Origin: Gymnopilus junonius
Lineage: Eukaryota > Basidiomycota > Agaricomycetes > Agaricales > Galerinaceae
NCBI GenBank assembly: GCA_015501075.1
Contig: JADNYJ010000260.1
Location: 1 to 48,023, forward strand
Length of the DNA stretch: 48,023 nt
Direction of reading: 5' to 3'
Shown here: positions 21,133 to 32,836 of the stretch, piece after piece
Numbering within the stretch: position 1 is the first letter of the stretch
Layout of the letters: every line of letters starts with the position of its first letter
The notes under the pieces: model-generated
Told to the model about the DNA's origin: nothing
What the model saw: the letters and a program-made list of their open reading frames with translations, nothing else
Database searches by the model: none
Translations under genes and position numbers: made by a program

Positions 21133-21953
21133 TTAAAAAATAGCCGAATACTCCTTCAGATTCTCCAAAAGCGTGCCCCACCGCCCATTATGCCACGTCG
21201 AAATATCCTTCCACTGTTGACTATCCTTTCCAAAAATAATCTTCATCCAAATGAGGTAACTCGCGACCATCAAATCCCCCCACGACGGCGTCTCGCCAAG
21301 CAAATACGGGCCCTTCCCGCTCTTCCCATACCACGCATCCACATTCCCCAGCCCACTCTGGAATTTAGCCCACTGTTCCACGGCCGCTTCGCCCGTAGGG
21401 GCCAGCGCCTCCAGCGTCGCCCCGAAAAACGGCTCCCGCGTAGCACGGAAGTACGGCTGACTGGCTGGATTGAGGAGCGGATAGGTGATTGGGACGATGA
21501 AAGCCCATAATGAGTTGAGGTTGGACATAAAAGCGTCTGTGAAAGCCGTTTGGAGTCCGAGGGTGTTGTGTGGGAAGAGGGACGGGGTGTCGGGGTACGT
21601 TTTCTCGAGGTACTCGGCGATGGTCAGGGAGTCGGAGACGTATACCCCTGTTGAGGGGTCGTAGATCGCTGGAAGGGTGTAGTGGTCCCTTCCGTCAGGT
21701 TTCTTCTCCGTGGGCAGGATTCCGTGTTCCTTGGCGTGCGATTCGATATCGGGATACTCGACCCATTCGGTCGTGTGTGGGATACCCTTGAAGTTCAAGG
21801 CGAATCTGCAAAGAGGAGGAGAGGAAGGTTGATTAGTTTGAGAACTAGTTCAACAGGGAAAATTAGTGATCAAACGCACCTCGTTTTCCAAATGTTGGTC
21901 GACCAGGCATTCTCAGGCGTAGTTGAAGGGATGTCGTACAGGATGATAGTCAT
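21133..21953 (-). CDS. Etherase-type glutathione S-transferase, copy B
   Basis: 248 aa in two exons (21953-21880, 21805-21133) with a 74-nt intron at the same position as copy A. Exon 1 has the same length (74 nt) and nearly the same protein start, and SDSLTIAEYLEKTYPDTPSL is shared. It has K-S-G-K-G where copy A has K-S-G-K-D-G-K-G. The frame is intact from ATG to TAA, so both copies look functional. See copy A for the family. The 100-bp 3' flank (to TTCCAGGCCCGTGCCAGAAC near 21021) is shared by copy A and the relic at 6142. Confidence 0.92.
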
Positions 21954-21994
21954 GGTGTGCGATGTGCGGAAGGTCCTCTGGGTAGCTGCTGTGG

Positions 21995-22002
21995 TTTATA
22001 TA
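21995..22002 (-). promoter_or_regulatory. TATA box of GTE copy B
   Basis: TATATAAA on the minus strand about 42 nt upstream of the ATG, matching the position and context in copy A. Confidence 0.6.
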
Positions 22003-22640
22003 TCTTCTTCTCTTATTTCCGCTGACACAGGGATGACGAAAGGCAAGTGATTTTGACATACAGAGATTTGACCTACAGATTGACAACGACAGATGTGTAA
22101 TGAGTGGTTAGTAAGGACTTCGAGCCCAATACTCGCCCTTAAGCTTCGCGTGAGTGCAACGGTGTGATTTTCCAAGTAAAAATTTTGACGGCTGGCTGAG
22201 AGTAACTGCCTGATGTCAGCATTACGAGTCTAAGCAGAGAATCAGGTGCTCCAAGTGAGTGCTATTAGGGTTCGAAATGTATGCATGATTCCGAAAGAGG
22301 GGTGCAGACTGGGGGTAGAGGAAGTAAGCGTAGATCAGAAAGTATCAGAAAGGCGGTGGCTGGTGGGAGTGCAGAAGGGGAAAACTGATAGATTGAACCA
22401 TCATCGCAACGCCGAAAATAGAACATGGCGGACCGATGGACCGACGAAGGCTTGTCCGCGAGTCTCGACACCAGTGGGCGCCTTGGTCTCGATTTGGTCG
22501 AAGAGAACATATCAATGATAGAGTATGAACCCCGAAGGAATAATCTGATTTTATAGTACAATTTGACATCCATGTGGGAGGGCTCTTCGGGTGAGCCAGC
22601 GTCGTCCAGGCCGAGGCTGGAAACACTCGACTCAGGTAGT
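22003..22640. other. Intergenic part of unit B; no gene recognised
   Basis: Overlapping frames on both strands (22246-22675) lack domains. The sequence is not shared with unit A except at the end, where alignment resumes at about 22620. Confidence 0.4.
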
Positions 22641-22956
22641 CGCCCAGTGGTGAGTTTGAGAAATTGGAAAGTCATACATTGAATTCATTTGACGTTCTTT
22701 CTATTATAAATAATATATTTTCCGTTATCTATTCAGTTCGGAAAAGATAGTTGTAAAATTTCGATACAATCTTGTGACTACTTTTAGACCTAGTGGCAAA
22801 TTCGCTAGACAACATGAGAATCCTAAACAAGCATGAATGTAGGAGTCTTAAAGCTAAACGCACCCGAGTGCACACTATTATTATTAGGGTCCCACTACAT
22901 CCACCCTCTGAAGGTAGTTTTTAATGGCCTTCTCTACATCCGATCTGTACAGTAGT

Positions 22957-24471
22957 TTAATCAAGGCTTCTTTTACAATGCTCAATTAGTTCTTCCGGTA
23001 TATTGGCCCACTCGGGGATGAACATGAAGAAATGTTCTTGTTTATACTCAAACCTGACCAGGTAGGGCTTTTTCTTATGCATGAGTAAAATTGAAATTAC
23101 GGCTTTAACATATTTGTCTCCGTCCAGTGAGCGCTTCCCTGATTGTGATGGGTCCATCAAGTATCCGTGAAGCACTCGGTAATACTCCACGGGAAGACGG
23201 CCAATAGAGTCGCCGTACTGTGGTTCTAGAATAGCGAGAGGCTGTTTGTCCACGCCTCGCAAAGATCGAAGATCCTCTGTATACCAGAAGTCCCAATCCC
23301 TGGTAAAATGGGAATCCTGGTTGGTAACAGCATAATCGACCAGAACAAGGAAGATTATAAGATGTGTATCAGAAAGGTAGTCTTCCACGTGCTGCACCAA
23401 AATGTCGTTGAAGGTGCTGAAATAATAAGAGCAAAGGGACTGTGTGGTTACCCCCTGAAGCATTTTATTTACTCAATACGTTCAATGAAAACATATTGAA
23501 GACCCACCTTGTGTCGCAGAAGTCTGAAAAAATTCGGTAAGAAAATAGAACAGAAGTACGAAAATAACTGGAGCTCTGAGTCTTCATTCGAGGCGGTCCC
23601 CGCTACAAATATTTCAGCGAATATTCGACGAATGTCAAACGGTGAGGTGTCATGATTGAGGGCTAATGTACGCAAGGTTTCTTCAGGATTGTATAGTAAG
23701 TATTTCATAACTTCGATGTGGGAGTTTGCGTTCTCTGGATCACAGAACATTTCCCCTATGGACGAGGATTACATGATCATGAGCCGGTAATATGGCAGAA
23801 TGAAATACAGGTAGTTCACTACTCAGGAACTGGACTCATAGCTGGATGTTGGAGAGACGAAGTGCTTCAAGATCGAGGTGGTAAGGCCCTGATCGTGACT
23901 TATCCAGTAGAAAATCCAATAAAGAAGCATGCAAGATGTTGAGCGCCGTGATCGTCTGACTATGATGTAGTACGTTGTACGTTGTGCTATTGGCCAACCG
24001 TAAGTCTTCATATTTTCCAGAGCCATCACAGAGGTTAGATCACAAAAGAGAGCCTCAACTTCCCCGGGCTCCAACGACAAGATTTTCCCATTGTATATAC
24101 GTCGCAACTAGTGTAGTTTGAAATTCCGCCACAAATGAAAGGAAAGGCCACTATGAGAAGGGCCTAATGCAAGTAGGCCTCCTCCAAGGAGGCTAAAATC
24201 TGCTTGTACAGTGCATCTAGTTCAGCGAATGGCATGTCACGTCCAACTGAATGCAATAGTCTGTGCTATAGCAGACTTGCCTGCTCTGGCCGCCCCTTAC
24301 AACCACATTATAAGAGCGTTCTGTGTGTATGGACCTTGATCAAGAATCCAGTTCATTATCCTTTGGAGCACTACGGTGCGGTTATTTGGGTGACACTTTA
24401 GTGAATCGAATCGCTCACCTGAGTTGTGAAAGGCGCCGGAGCCATGGCCTCTTGGAGAAGCTCGAATCCAG
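22957..24471 (-). pseudogene. Truncated NACHT/NLR-type gene
   Basis: On the minus strand an exon from 24471 reads the NACHT-family linker AFHNSGERFDSLKCHPNNR-like sequence, a helix (VLQRIMNWILDQGPYTQNAL), then a Walker A motif G-A-A-R-A-G-K-S-A-I-A-Q-T (about 24296-24265). It is preceded by an in-frame TAA where the family has W-L-Y. Most of the ATPase domain is then missing. Sequence resumes at 24107 with the C-terminal part (LSLEPGEVEALFCDLTS; ALNILHASLLDFLLDKSRSG in a shifted frame). A clean end follows: two exons (23750-23508 and 23454-22957) joined by a perfect 53-nt intron in one frame to stop. NACHT proteins are fungal NLR-like STAND NTPases linked to non-self recognition. The stop, frameshift and ATPase deletion make this a relic, although the 3' exons are intact. 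Confidence 0.78.
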
Positions 24472-25174
24472 CTTTCAAAAAGATATATGTCAATTAGGGA
24501 ACTGGGATTGAATAAGAGAAGTTTGAACTGTACTCTTTGTTCCTCGGATGTGATTCACGACATGCTGCGTGAATGTCCCTCCGCCGATGATGCTATTGGA
24601 CAAAGAGATCATTGAATGGACGGTTGGTGATCTAGGTCGCGGTAAATCCAATGACAGTTGAAGAACGCAGGACGAAGCAAGAGCAAGGAATCAGAAATGA
24701 ACAAGATTACTCGTCGATCGATGCGCATCAAAATGCGTAGTCGTGTGGACTGAGCGCCAGAGCAATGCCAATTCTGGGAACATAGCTTTCTTTCCTCTCT
24801 TTCGTCATCCACATTCCCAATCAGGTTCAAGCATTGTCGGCGAAATGTGCCGTGCCCTATGTCTGATTTGCACTAGGCCAAAGATAAACGATGGTCAGAG
24901 AAGAGGCTGCCTCGGGGGAGATGCAATGTCAGGAGGGAAATGCGCGATAGCACTTACGGACGGATAAAAAACCAACGTAACCGGAAGCCCGAGTATGCCG
25001 AAGGCATGCAAAAGAGTCGGAGTTATGTAAACGGCGCTATTTTGGAACTCAGCGAGTTGTTCACTTGTAGCCTTCGGTCAGGAGACCGAGACGGTAGACA
25101 GCATTTCTCCCGCGTTCTAATTAAAAGGCTATCAGGATTATGAAGCGATTCCGACTTCTCCCTCCTACAGTGCG
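24472..25174. other. Intergenic; no gene recognised
   Basis: It should include the missing 5' end of the NACHT relic and the upstream region of the MCT pseudogene. Short frames at 24609-24967 have no domain. Confidence 0.4.
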
Positions 25175-27290
25175 ATGGCAGAAGCGGCATCAGCACTTCA
25201 TGACTGTCACGGAGGATATGACAGGGGTCTACGATCAAAGGTTTGCCATTAGAGGAGAAGAAGATGTGGATGATGTGGCTGTTGAGGACGTCAAAGAAGA
25301 GACAGAGCGATGCAGAGGTCCTTACTTTTCCAGAGGGCGGATTTTATGCTTGGGCTGCGGTTGCAGGAGGGTGCGTTGTTTTTTTGACGTGTCCTGGTAT
25401 TCATCGGAGCTTAATGTTACTTAGATTCCTTACGCAGTTCACTTGCTTCGGGTATGTTGTTCCCCCGTTATTTTTATCCGAATCCCGCTGAGGCCCCCAC
25501 AATACTAGCTACATTAACTCGTTTGGCGTGTATCAAGACTTCTATGTCCGCAATTTTCTTACGGCCTCCACACCGAGTGATATTGGGTTATTTTCCATCC
25601 TACCAAACCCTTGAACTCCATCTGACTTGCCTTTTTTCGCAGCTGGATAGGAGGCGTTCAAATTTTTCTAAATTCTCTTTGGGGTGCCATTACTGGGAGG
25701 ATATTTGACAGAGGGTATGCGTGAGTAGAGAAGGCAGTTATACTTTCTCATCGCAAAGTCTGACTTACTTTAGTAAGCATCTCATGTATAGTGGCACGGT
25801 TTTATACGCCATTTCGAGTGGGTCTTTTTTTTTTCCATTGGACAAGTTATTGAAATTTCGAAGCGTAGTATTCTGTCTTTCCCTTGCGCATCAAAAATTC
25901 ATATTACCAGGTAGAAGATAATATGCCTTTCTTTTAATGTGGAGGCTCATCAGCTTTATTTTATTAGGTTTTCTTGACCAACGGGGTTGGACTAGGAATC
26001 GCCTCTGGGTTGACATATCCTGCGAGTGCGTGAACTTTCGCCAAGTTCTCTGAGGGCGTTAAGCGATTGAGCACCTGTTTGCGGCTAGCCTTCGCTATTA
26101 CTGGGCATTATTTTTTGAAGAAGCGTGCTTTGGCAGTAGGACTGGTGTCATCTGGCTCAGCCATTGGTTCGTTTCAAAGTTTGGTTACACAGACTCCTGA
26201 CTTTCTCATACATGCTGCACAGGCGCGGTAGTCCACCCAATCATGCTTAATAGACTCATTAACGGCCCAGTAGGGTTCCATAACGGCGTCCGCATCAGTG
26301 CAGCTATGAACACAGTACTACTCACTGCTGCATGCCTACTCACACGTACCCGACTTCCCCCAAAGCGCCTCCAGAAATTCCCGATCGTGAAGTGGATAAG
26401 AGAGCCTGCTTACCTAGCTATACTCGTCGGGTTAGTTTCACTGTCCTCCTAGATCGTCTTTTTAACATCTGATGTCTTCACTAGAGCCGTGTTTGTCTTT
26501 TTGGGCCTCTTCTTCTCCATTTTTTATCTTCAATTATACTCCGTCACTCGTGGGGTTTCTTCAAACATTGCATTCTACAGTGTATTTCCCTTTTTTTCTG
26601 AGAATCGCACCCTCCAATTTAACACCTGCGGCGTCTTCATAGACATCCATTCTCAATGCAGCTAGCTTCTTCGGACGTACCGTCACAGGATATTATGGAC
26701 ACGAACTAGGAGTTTTCAACATTGGCTCATTCTTCGCATTTAGCACGGGCGTTGTTGTGCTCTGTATGATGGCAGTAAAAGACATCACAGGCACCATTTT
26801 GTTTGCCATTTTCTATGGGATTTGCTCTGGTGGTTGTGTTGCGATAACCAACTCTATGATTGGTGAGATTGGTTCATCTTTTCAATTCATCTTTTAACTT
26901 GATCGACTTTTCAGCCAACGTATCCGCTCATCCCAATGAGATAGGAACAAGATTAGGTGTCTTTTTTGGACTAGGGGGTATCCTAGGTCTTTTCGGTAAG
27001 CTTGCGCCACTTCCATTTCTTTTCTATTAAAACTAATCCCTTCCTTCCAATATTCAACAGCATCTCCGATTTCAGGCGCTATACTCACGAGCGAGTATCA
27101 TTGGCCACGAGCCATACTCTTCTCTGGGGCACGTTGATGGTTTATTTTTATGACGTTGAACTTTTCTTATGTCTCGTTTGTTATAGATCACGATGGCGAC
27201 TGGGGAGTGTGCTTCTTCGTCTCGAGATGTTTTGTTGCAAAACGAAAGGTACGCAATGGGTGTAGCTTAAATGCCTTTTTATTACTTTAA
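25175..27290 (+). pseudogene. MFS monocarboxylate-type transporter, copy 1, frameshifted
   Basis: It lies exon for exon parallel to the intact copy at 27874. Shared landmarks are FPEGGFYAWAAVAGG (first transmembrane entry), INSFGVYQDFYVRNF, GWIGGVQIFLNSLWGAITGR, LTNGVGLGIASGLTYPA, FAITGHYFLKKRALAVGLVS and INGPVGFHNGVRISAAMN. Against the intact copy it has net one-base changes near 25195 and 25300 in the N-terminus, A5 for A4 in the exon near 25900 (HQK instead of HQN), and one base lost near 27204 before GVCFFVSRCFVAKRK. The last intron would need a GC donor (GGG|GCACGT). It would encode a 12-helix plasma-membrane transporter for carboxylates (SLC16/Mch-like); the exact substrate cannot be read. 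Multiple indels favour a pseudogene, though sequencing error cannot be excluded. Confidence 0.82.
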
Positions 27291-27873
27291 AGGGTTGCAT
27301 CTGGAAAGAAGCGTATGAATAGTGTACGAGTATAATATAATCTTGAGCTTAATGAACGAAGGATTTACACCGATGAGTAATGCGTCCATCTCTACTACAG
27401 GAGATTGTAAACACAGTTAGGTTGTTATCATGACAGTGTTGTAAACTCTACCAGGCGGCTAGGTTTGTAAATAGCTTACCTTTGATAGGATCGTATATTA
27501 ACACGAGGGGCAAGCGGCTGTCCAATTGGTTCAAAATGAGCATTTTGTAATTTAAAGGTGCTCATTTTGGTCCGTTTGGACAGTTGCTTGCCCGTCGTGT
27601 AAGACTGCATGTGTTCATGAGTGTCTATAGCTATGGGGACCCAGGGGGAAAATGTCTGTCAATCCTAATTTCGTGCCCTCGGCATGATATCCCATCAACA
27701 TTGGAAGCCGCTCTTGCCGGAATCAAACGTTGTTGACAAAGCATTCGAAGGTTGGATGCACGCTTTCTCATGCCATTGACATTAACTTTCCTGCGTTCCA
27801 ATAAAAAGCTCCATGTCGCTAACTATACTCTGTGTCTACTCCCCAACTCCTTCCGTTGACTCTAGGTGGCATA
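27291..27873. other. Intergenic region between the two transporter copies; carries a MITE
   Basis: Apart from the MITE at 27502-27599 no feature was recognised. AATAAAAAG near 27801 may act as the promoter core of copy 2. Confidence 0.5.
27502..27599. mobile_element. Palindromic MITE, copy 2 (intact, TAA target duplication)
   Basis: 98 bp. Left CACGAGGGGCAAGC pairs with right GCTTGCCCGTCGTG, and inward CAAAATGAGCA pairs with TGCTCATTTTG, so the whole element is one hairpin. It is flanked by TAA on both sides (27499-27501, 27600-27602). The 3-bp TAA duplication is typical of PIF/Harbinger MITEs. The second copy is at 20880-20979. Confidence 0.85.
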
Positions 27874-30030
27874 ATGGCGCAGAGCGACAACAGTATTTCC
27901 ATGAGCGGCACGGTGGCTGACGACATCGAAAGAGGGTCGATGACTAAAAGGTCGACATTGGAGGAGAAGAAGGAGGTCGACAACGTGAATGTGGTGGATG
28001 TGGTGGACATCAAGAAAGAACCTGACGGTCTGGACGAGACCTTTCCTGAAGGAGGCTTCCAAGCATGGGCTGCGGTCGCGGGAGGGTGCGTTGGGTTTCA
28101 GCACTCCTACGTCGCGCTAGCGTTGATCACAAACCTGAAGGTTTCTTGCGCAATTCACTTGCTTCGGGTGCGCTTATGGACGTTCTTTCCACTCTCTACT
28201 TGCTAGAGCTTATTATTCACAGCTACATCAACTCTTTTGGCGTGTATCAAGACTTCTATGTCCGGCGTTATCTTACGAACTTTACTCCAAGTGATATCGG
28301 GTATTTCTGCCTATTTTCTAAGCTCTTTTTGATTTGCTTACTTTGAATGACCTTCTTGACAGGTGGATAGGTGGTATACAGATATTCCTAAATTTCTCAT
28401 TGGGTGCTTTTTCAGGGATGATCTTCGATAGAGGGTATTCGTGAGTAGTTATTACACGTTGTGTTGCCTGTCAACCTATTCGGAATATGGCTGAGCCCTT
28501 CCAATAGCAAGCATCTCATGTATAGCAGCACACTGTTATATGCCATTTCACGTATGCTTGCTTTCCTTCCCACTATTTCTCTGCATTGGGAATCAAGGCT
28601 AAATGTTTACATGACTGTCAGTCTTTTGCCTGTCGCTTGCGCATCAAAATTCGTACTACCAGGTGGAGGATGGGTCACATTCTTAAGATTGGTTCATACT
28701 TACGTCGTCTAGATTTTCTTGACCAATGGTGTCGGCTTGGGAATCGCCTCGGGGTTGACATATCCGGGCAGTAAGTAAAACTCGCAATATTCTGGTGAAT
28801 GAGACTATCTAATGTGAATTTAGGTTTTGCCATCACTGGACATTACTTTGTCAAAAAGCGGCCTCTGGCAGTAGGATTGGTGTCATCTGGCGCAGCTCTA
28901 GGTCTGTTGCGGGATATTTGTGATAACGCACTGCTCAAATTCTAATAAATTGACACAGGAGCCGTGATTCACCCAATTATGCTCAACCGGTTGATAAACG
29001 GCCCAGTTGGATTCCACAATGGAGTCCGTATTAGCGCTGCTATGAATACCGTGTTGCTACTCGTAGCATGCTGGCTTACACGTACACGACTTGCACCTAA
29101 GTCACAACAGAACTTCCTAATCATGAAGTGGGCCCGTGAACCACAGTATCTTTCCCTGTTAATTGGGTGAGTTTCACTCTCTTTGCGATTCTCTTCGCTT
29201 GTATTCTATGCTGCTTTTCCGTTGTTAGGTCTGTGTTTGTTTTCTTGGGACTATTTTTCTCGCCGTTTTATCTCCAACTGGATGCAATCTTGCACGGTGT
29301 CCCACCAAATTTCGCTTTCTATGGAGTATGTCAAGTTTGTTTGAAGTCATCGGAGGAGCCCAATACCTGATGTCCTTCTCTGTGCAGCTTTCCATCCTCA
29401 ACGCAGCTAGTTTCTTTGGCAGGACCGTCACTGGGTACTATGGACGTAAACTTGGTGTTTTCAATCTTGGGGCTTCTTTTACCACTGCGGCAGGGATTGT
29501 CGTCATATGTTTGCTGGCAGTTAAAGATATAACTGGCGTCGTTTTGTTCTCTATTTTCTTTGGGCTATTCTCAGGAGGATCTGTTTCACTGACGAATGCA
29601 ATGATTGGTGCGATTGACCATATCTTCTATGTAATTGTATAAACTTATTCCAAATTTCTAGCTCATATTTCCACCCATCCGAGTGAGGTGGGCACAAGGT
29701 TGGGGATTTACTTTGGAATTGGTGGTGTACTCGGACTTTTTGGTAAGCAGAAGCAATTGGCATCGTGCTAGGATCTCTTACTTGCTCGCTGCATTTTACA
29801 GCATCCCCAATATCAGGCGCCTTACTCACAAGCCGATATCTATGGACGCGCTCTATCCTTTTTGCTGGGGTACGCCTGTGGTCCATCTAATGGCTTTCCT
29901 TTCATTCACAGCTTTTTTATAGATCATGTTGACGACTGCAGGCGTGTGCTTCTTCATTTCGAGATATTTCGTTGTGAAAATGAAGGTACACAAAGAGTAT
30001 GATATTTTAGAAGGCATTTCATCGTTTTAG
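27874..30030 (+). CDS. MFS monocarboxylate-type transporter, copy 2 (intact)
   Basis: 465 aa in 14 exons: 27874-28085, 28141-28167, 28223-28300, 28363-28440, 28508-28551, 28622-28662, 28713-28770, 28824-28901, 28959-29166, 29229-29325, 29388-29607, 29662-29742, 29802-29869, 29923-30030. Every joint is GT-AG and phases close exactly. ATG 27874 is chosen because it aligns with the start of copy 1. An acidic N-terminus is followed by FPEGGFQAWAAVAGGF (helix 1), INSFGVYQDFYVRRY, GLTYPGSFAITGHYFVKKRP, SFFGRTVTGYYGRKLGVFNL and GTRLGIYFGIGGVLGLF. This is the fungal MCT (SLC16-like, Mch) family with 12 expected helices and an intracellular loop after helix 6. It probably moves a monocarboxylate or related solute across the plasma membrane. 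It lies head-to-tail with the frameshifted copy 1. Confidence 0.92.
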
Positions 30031-30413
30031 AGATGTACCGTGGTACAGAGAAATGTATGAATATAATGCAACCTTCCAATGAATTGCCTGGAGATTGTAT
30101 CGCTGTTCTGACGGGTTTTTGTACGCCCCGCATTCGAAAAGAGTAGCAGAGTGAGGAAGCTTTCATAAAATGGCCCAGGTCCCTAACTGAACCCAGCTCT
30201 CTAGGCGGACCCTAAGTCGTTGGCTAATTATGCCTCGAGGACGGTCCGACGGAGGCTGTGGTCTGTGTCGTGCATTTCAAGAAGTATATTCGCGCGCTGA
30301 CCTCCCTCAGCTTACTACAAACGAGGGCTTGCTTGTCTGCCTAGTATTCTGAACCCATTTCGATCTAACATATTATCCGGCAATTGGTTGATTGGGAAGG
30401 AAGTTTAGACAAC
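30031..30413. other. Intergenic; no gene recognised
   Basis: 3' flank of the transporter and upstream region of the second NACHT relic. Nothing else is visible. Confidence 0.4.
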
Positions 30414-30706
30414 ATGGCCATGATCTCGGTATCAAACAGCGTCATCGCAGGCGGAACGTTCTCCCAACGCATCAATAATCAAGTCAAAGGTATAATAAAG
30501 AGTACGTGGTCGAGGTCCTCTTACAAGTCACTATTCTCATATCTACATACACTCATATTGCTAGCTGGATTCGAAATTCTCCAAAGGGTCATCGCTCCTG
30601 GGGCATTTCCAACTCTGGCGAGCGAATCGATCCACCAAAGTGTCATTCAAATACTCGCACTTCGCAGGCAGAGCTCGCTGAGCACAATTTTCGCAAGCGC
30701 AAATAA
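30414..30706 (+). pseudogene. N-terminal fragment of a NACHT/NLR-type gene
   Basis: ATG 30414 begins MAMISVSNSVIAGGTFSQRI, the V-I-x-G-G-T-F entry typical of agaricomycete NACHT proteins. An intron (GTATAA...GCTAG) leads to AGFEILQRVIAPGAF, then, one base out of frame, SNSGERIDPPKCHSNTR. The Walker A region does not follow; the frame ends at 30706. It is the same family as the relic at 22957-24471 but on the opposite strand. It is truncated and frameshifted, so not functional. Confidence 0.72.
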
Positions 30707-32836
30707 GCAGCATTTGACCAGTTTTTTCTCTCGCACATACATCCTTATTTTCTCGCCCAGATCTGGCCCTGGTCCTCGCAGTCTTTGTAAACAAACCGGT
30801 CGGGTACTTATTCTACCTCAGTAATGCAAATTGACACTGGCGATATACCGATTCCTCGTGTCTTCGCTTAGGGTGCTATATGGAACCGCGTTCAGAAAAA
30901 AAAAAGAACAACCAAGAGTGGATATTAGATACCAAAAGTTGTTGTCCACATTTGTGCATGACCCAGAGCGGTCCGGAAAATATCTCCTGGACAGCGCCAA
31001 AAATACCGAAATCATGTCTAATGTTCTCGATTGGAATGCACTATCCCTCTCCTTGGAAATCTGAACAGGTTCTATTTAACAACAAGAAATTGGAACAGAT
31101 GTACCTGGTTGAGCGCTCCATTGTAGTGCCTAAGAATACGTCTTCTCTTTCGGATACTTTCACTTCCAAGCCTTTTGTCAACGCACGCGTGTCTACGTCT
31201 GGTCACGCATCGACTATCCACCAGAGAGCAAAAAAGGACACCTAGCTATTCACTTTGCGCGGTCTTCCATATGTTTTGAGCAAGGCGGGTAGGTCCGAGA
31301 AATTATTCGACTTGTTGCGCCAAACACTTCAAGGGCCGAGAAGAAAGAGGTTTACACGGGCGGCGAAAAAAGCAATTAAAGAGTATCTAGAAAGGTACTA
31401 CACAGATGTTTTTCCAGGAATCAAATATCGTACCTGCAGAGGGAGCGTCTCTCAGATGGATATGGACTCTGGCATTTCTAGTCCTGCTAAAATTTATGAC
31501 ATGAGGAAAGTTTTGTGAGCAGAGTATATTCCATAAAGGCCGAAATAAATGAAGACTTTCGAATTCCGAAGCGTACTTGAGGTGTAGAAGACTTTGGCAC
31601 GCTGCCACACAGGTACGATGCGCTATAGCGGGCCGCCGTCAATTCACCGATATGTTAACGAACGGCTGAAAACAGTGGCGGCTAAGTAGATAATCAGGCT
31701 GGATTAAGATCGCAATTAAAGTCACCAAGTCAAAGAGCACATTGCTAAAAATCAAAATCGTTCCCTGCTATGTTCAATTCCATGCAATTTGTGAAAGCAC
31801 AGCTCAGCAAAACCAAAATATCAATCCATTCAAACCTCCCCTTTAAAGGAGTTCTTGAGTAGACTGCGCATAGGAGTATCACTTGGCTTTTGGGAACGCA
31901 GCATTTCAGTCATGACAAAGGTGCTATACAGTGTCTCCAAGGGTGGTCCAGAAATGCAACAAGATTGTGCAGAAGTGGACCACCAAAATTCGACCAAGAG
32001 ATGGTACTTGTTTGATAATTCAAAGCTGGGGATCGAACGACTTCATCTGTGAGTCAATTTCGAAAAGAGTCCATTGAATTTACTTAAGACGACTGGTAAG
32101 GGCGATTTTACCCTTGATATATAGCCCTATAGCGACCGATTGACGTTAAGGATGCCAAAGATTCTGACTGCGTGTTCAAGTTCTCGTTCTCTTGCTGGCA
32201 AAGTACGGGCCTCACCGGACACGTTCGACGGAATCAAGTTTGTAAACACTCCAGGATGGTTACTGATTCGACCACAGTTGCTCGCAGTCTAGCCCAATTT
32301 ATTACAGCCAAAATACGTCTGCCATCGAAGTTAATGATGAGCCTGTCAGTCGCCTGTCGCCTCAGCATGTTCTGAGGACCGGATTTAACCGCAGTTAAGG
32401 GTGCAAAATTAGCCATGCGAAAGTTAGGCAGATCAGCCAAGAAAAGAACCCTAGCAAGGAGAAACCTCGTTAGAAGTCACAAAATGATTGCCCCGAGATA
32501 CAGAAAAGGCTGGTCGACGTGGCTGGCTGGAGGATGTGCAGCGAAAATGTCAACGCTGAATGCAAGTTGGAAACGGGGAAGGAAGGAGCGGTAGAATCCG
32601 GATGACTAAGTAAGCACGTGCGCTCTAGCCCTCGCCGGTCTCGCCTCAAATCGCGGAGGATCTCTGCCCCAAACACGGCAGACATGGCAGAAACCTATTC
32701 CTGCTCGACGGCAGCATATAACACTATAATTCGGATAACGTGGTCAACCTCTTCTTGACCCACACTTCTCTTTCATTTTGTTCTTTTCCACCCCGCACTC
32801 GTCCCCACAAGCCCCTGCTTGTCATCGTCACCTAAG
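30707..32836. other. Intergenic; unidentified fragments
   Basis: Frames at 30831-31064 (YQKLLSTFVHDPERSGKYLL) and 31255-31518 (GLPYVLSKAGRSEKLFDLLR, basic C-terminal half) look protein-like but start without ATG and lack a domain I recognise; they may be pieces of a decayed gene. CATATAACACTATAAT near 32709 may serve as the TATA region for the ACH1 gene. Confidence 0.35.

Larger units (their letters stand above)
19811..22892. repeat. Segmental duplication unit B (contains GTE gene B)
   Basis: Counterpart of 15447-18726, in the same orientation; see unit A for matching landmarks. It differs by inserted elements at 20422-20801 and 20880-20979 and lacks the TIR element of unit A. Confidence 0.85.

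Noticed and set aside
22957..30706. One NACHT gene split by insertion of the transporter pair
   Set aside because: The two relics are on opposite strands and both contain the SGER linker, so they are separate copies.
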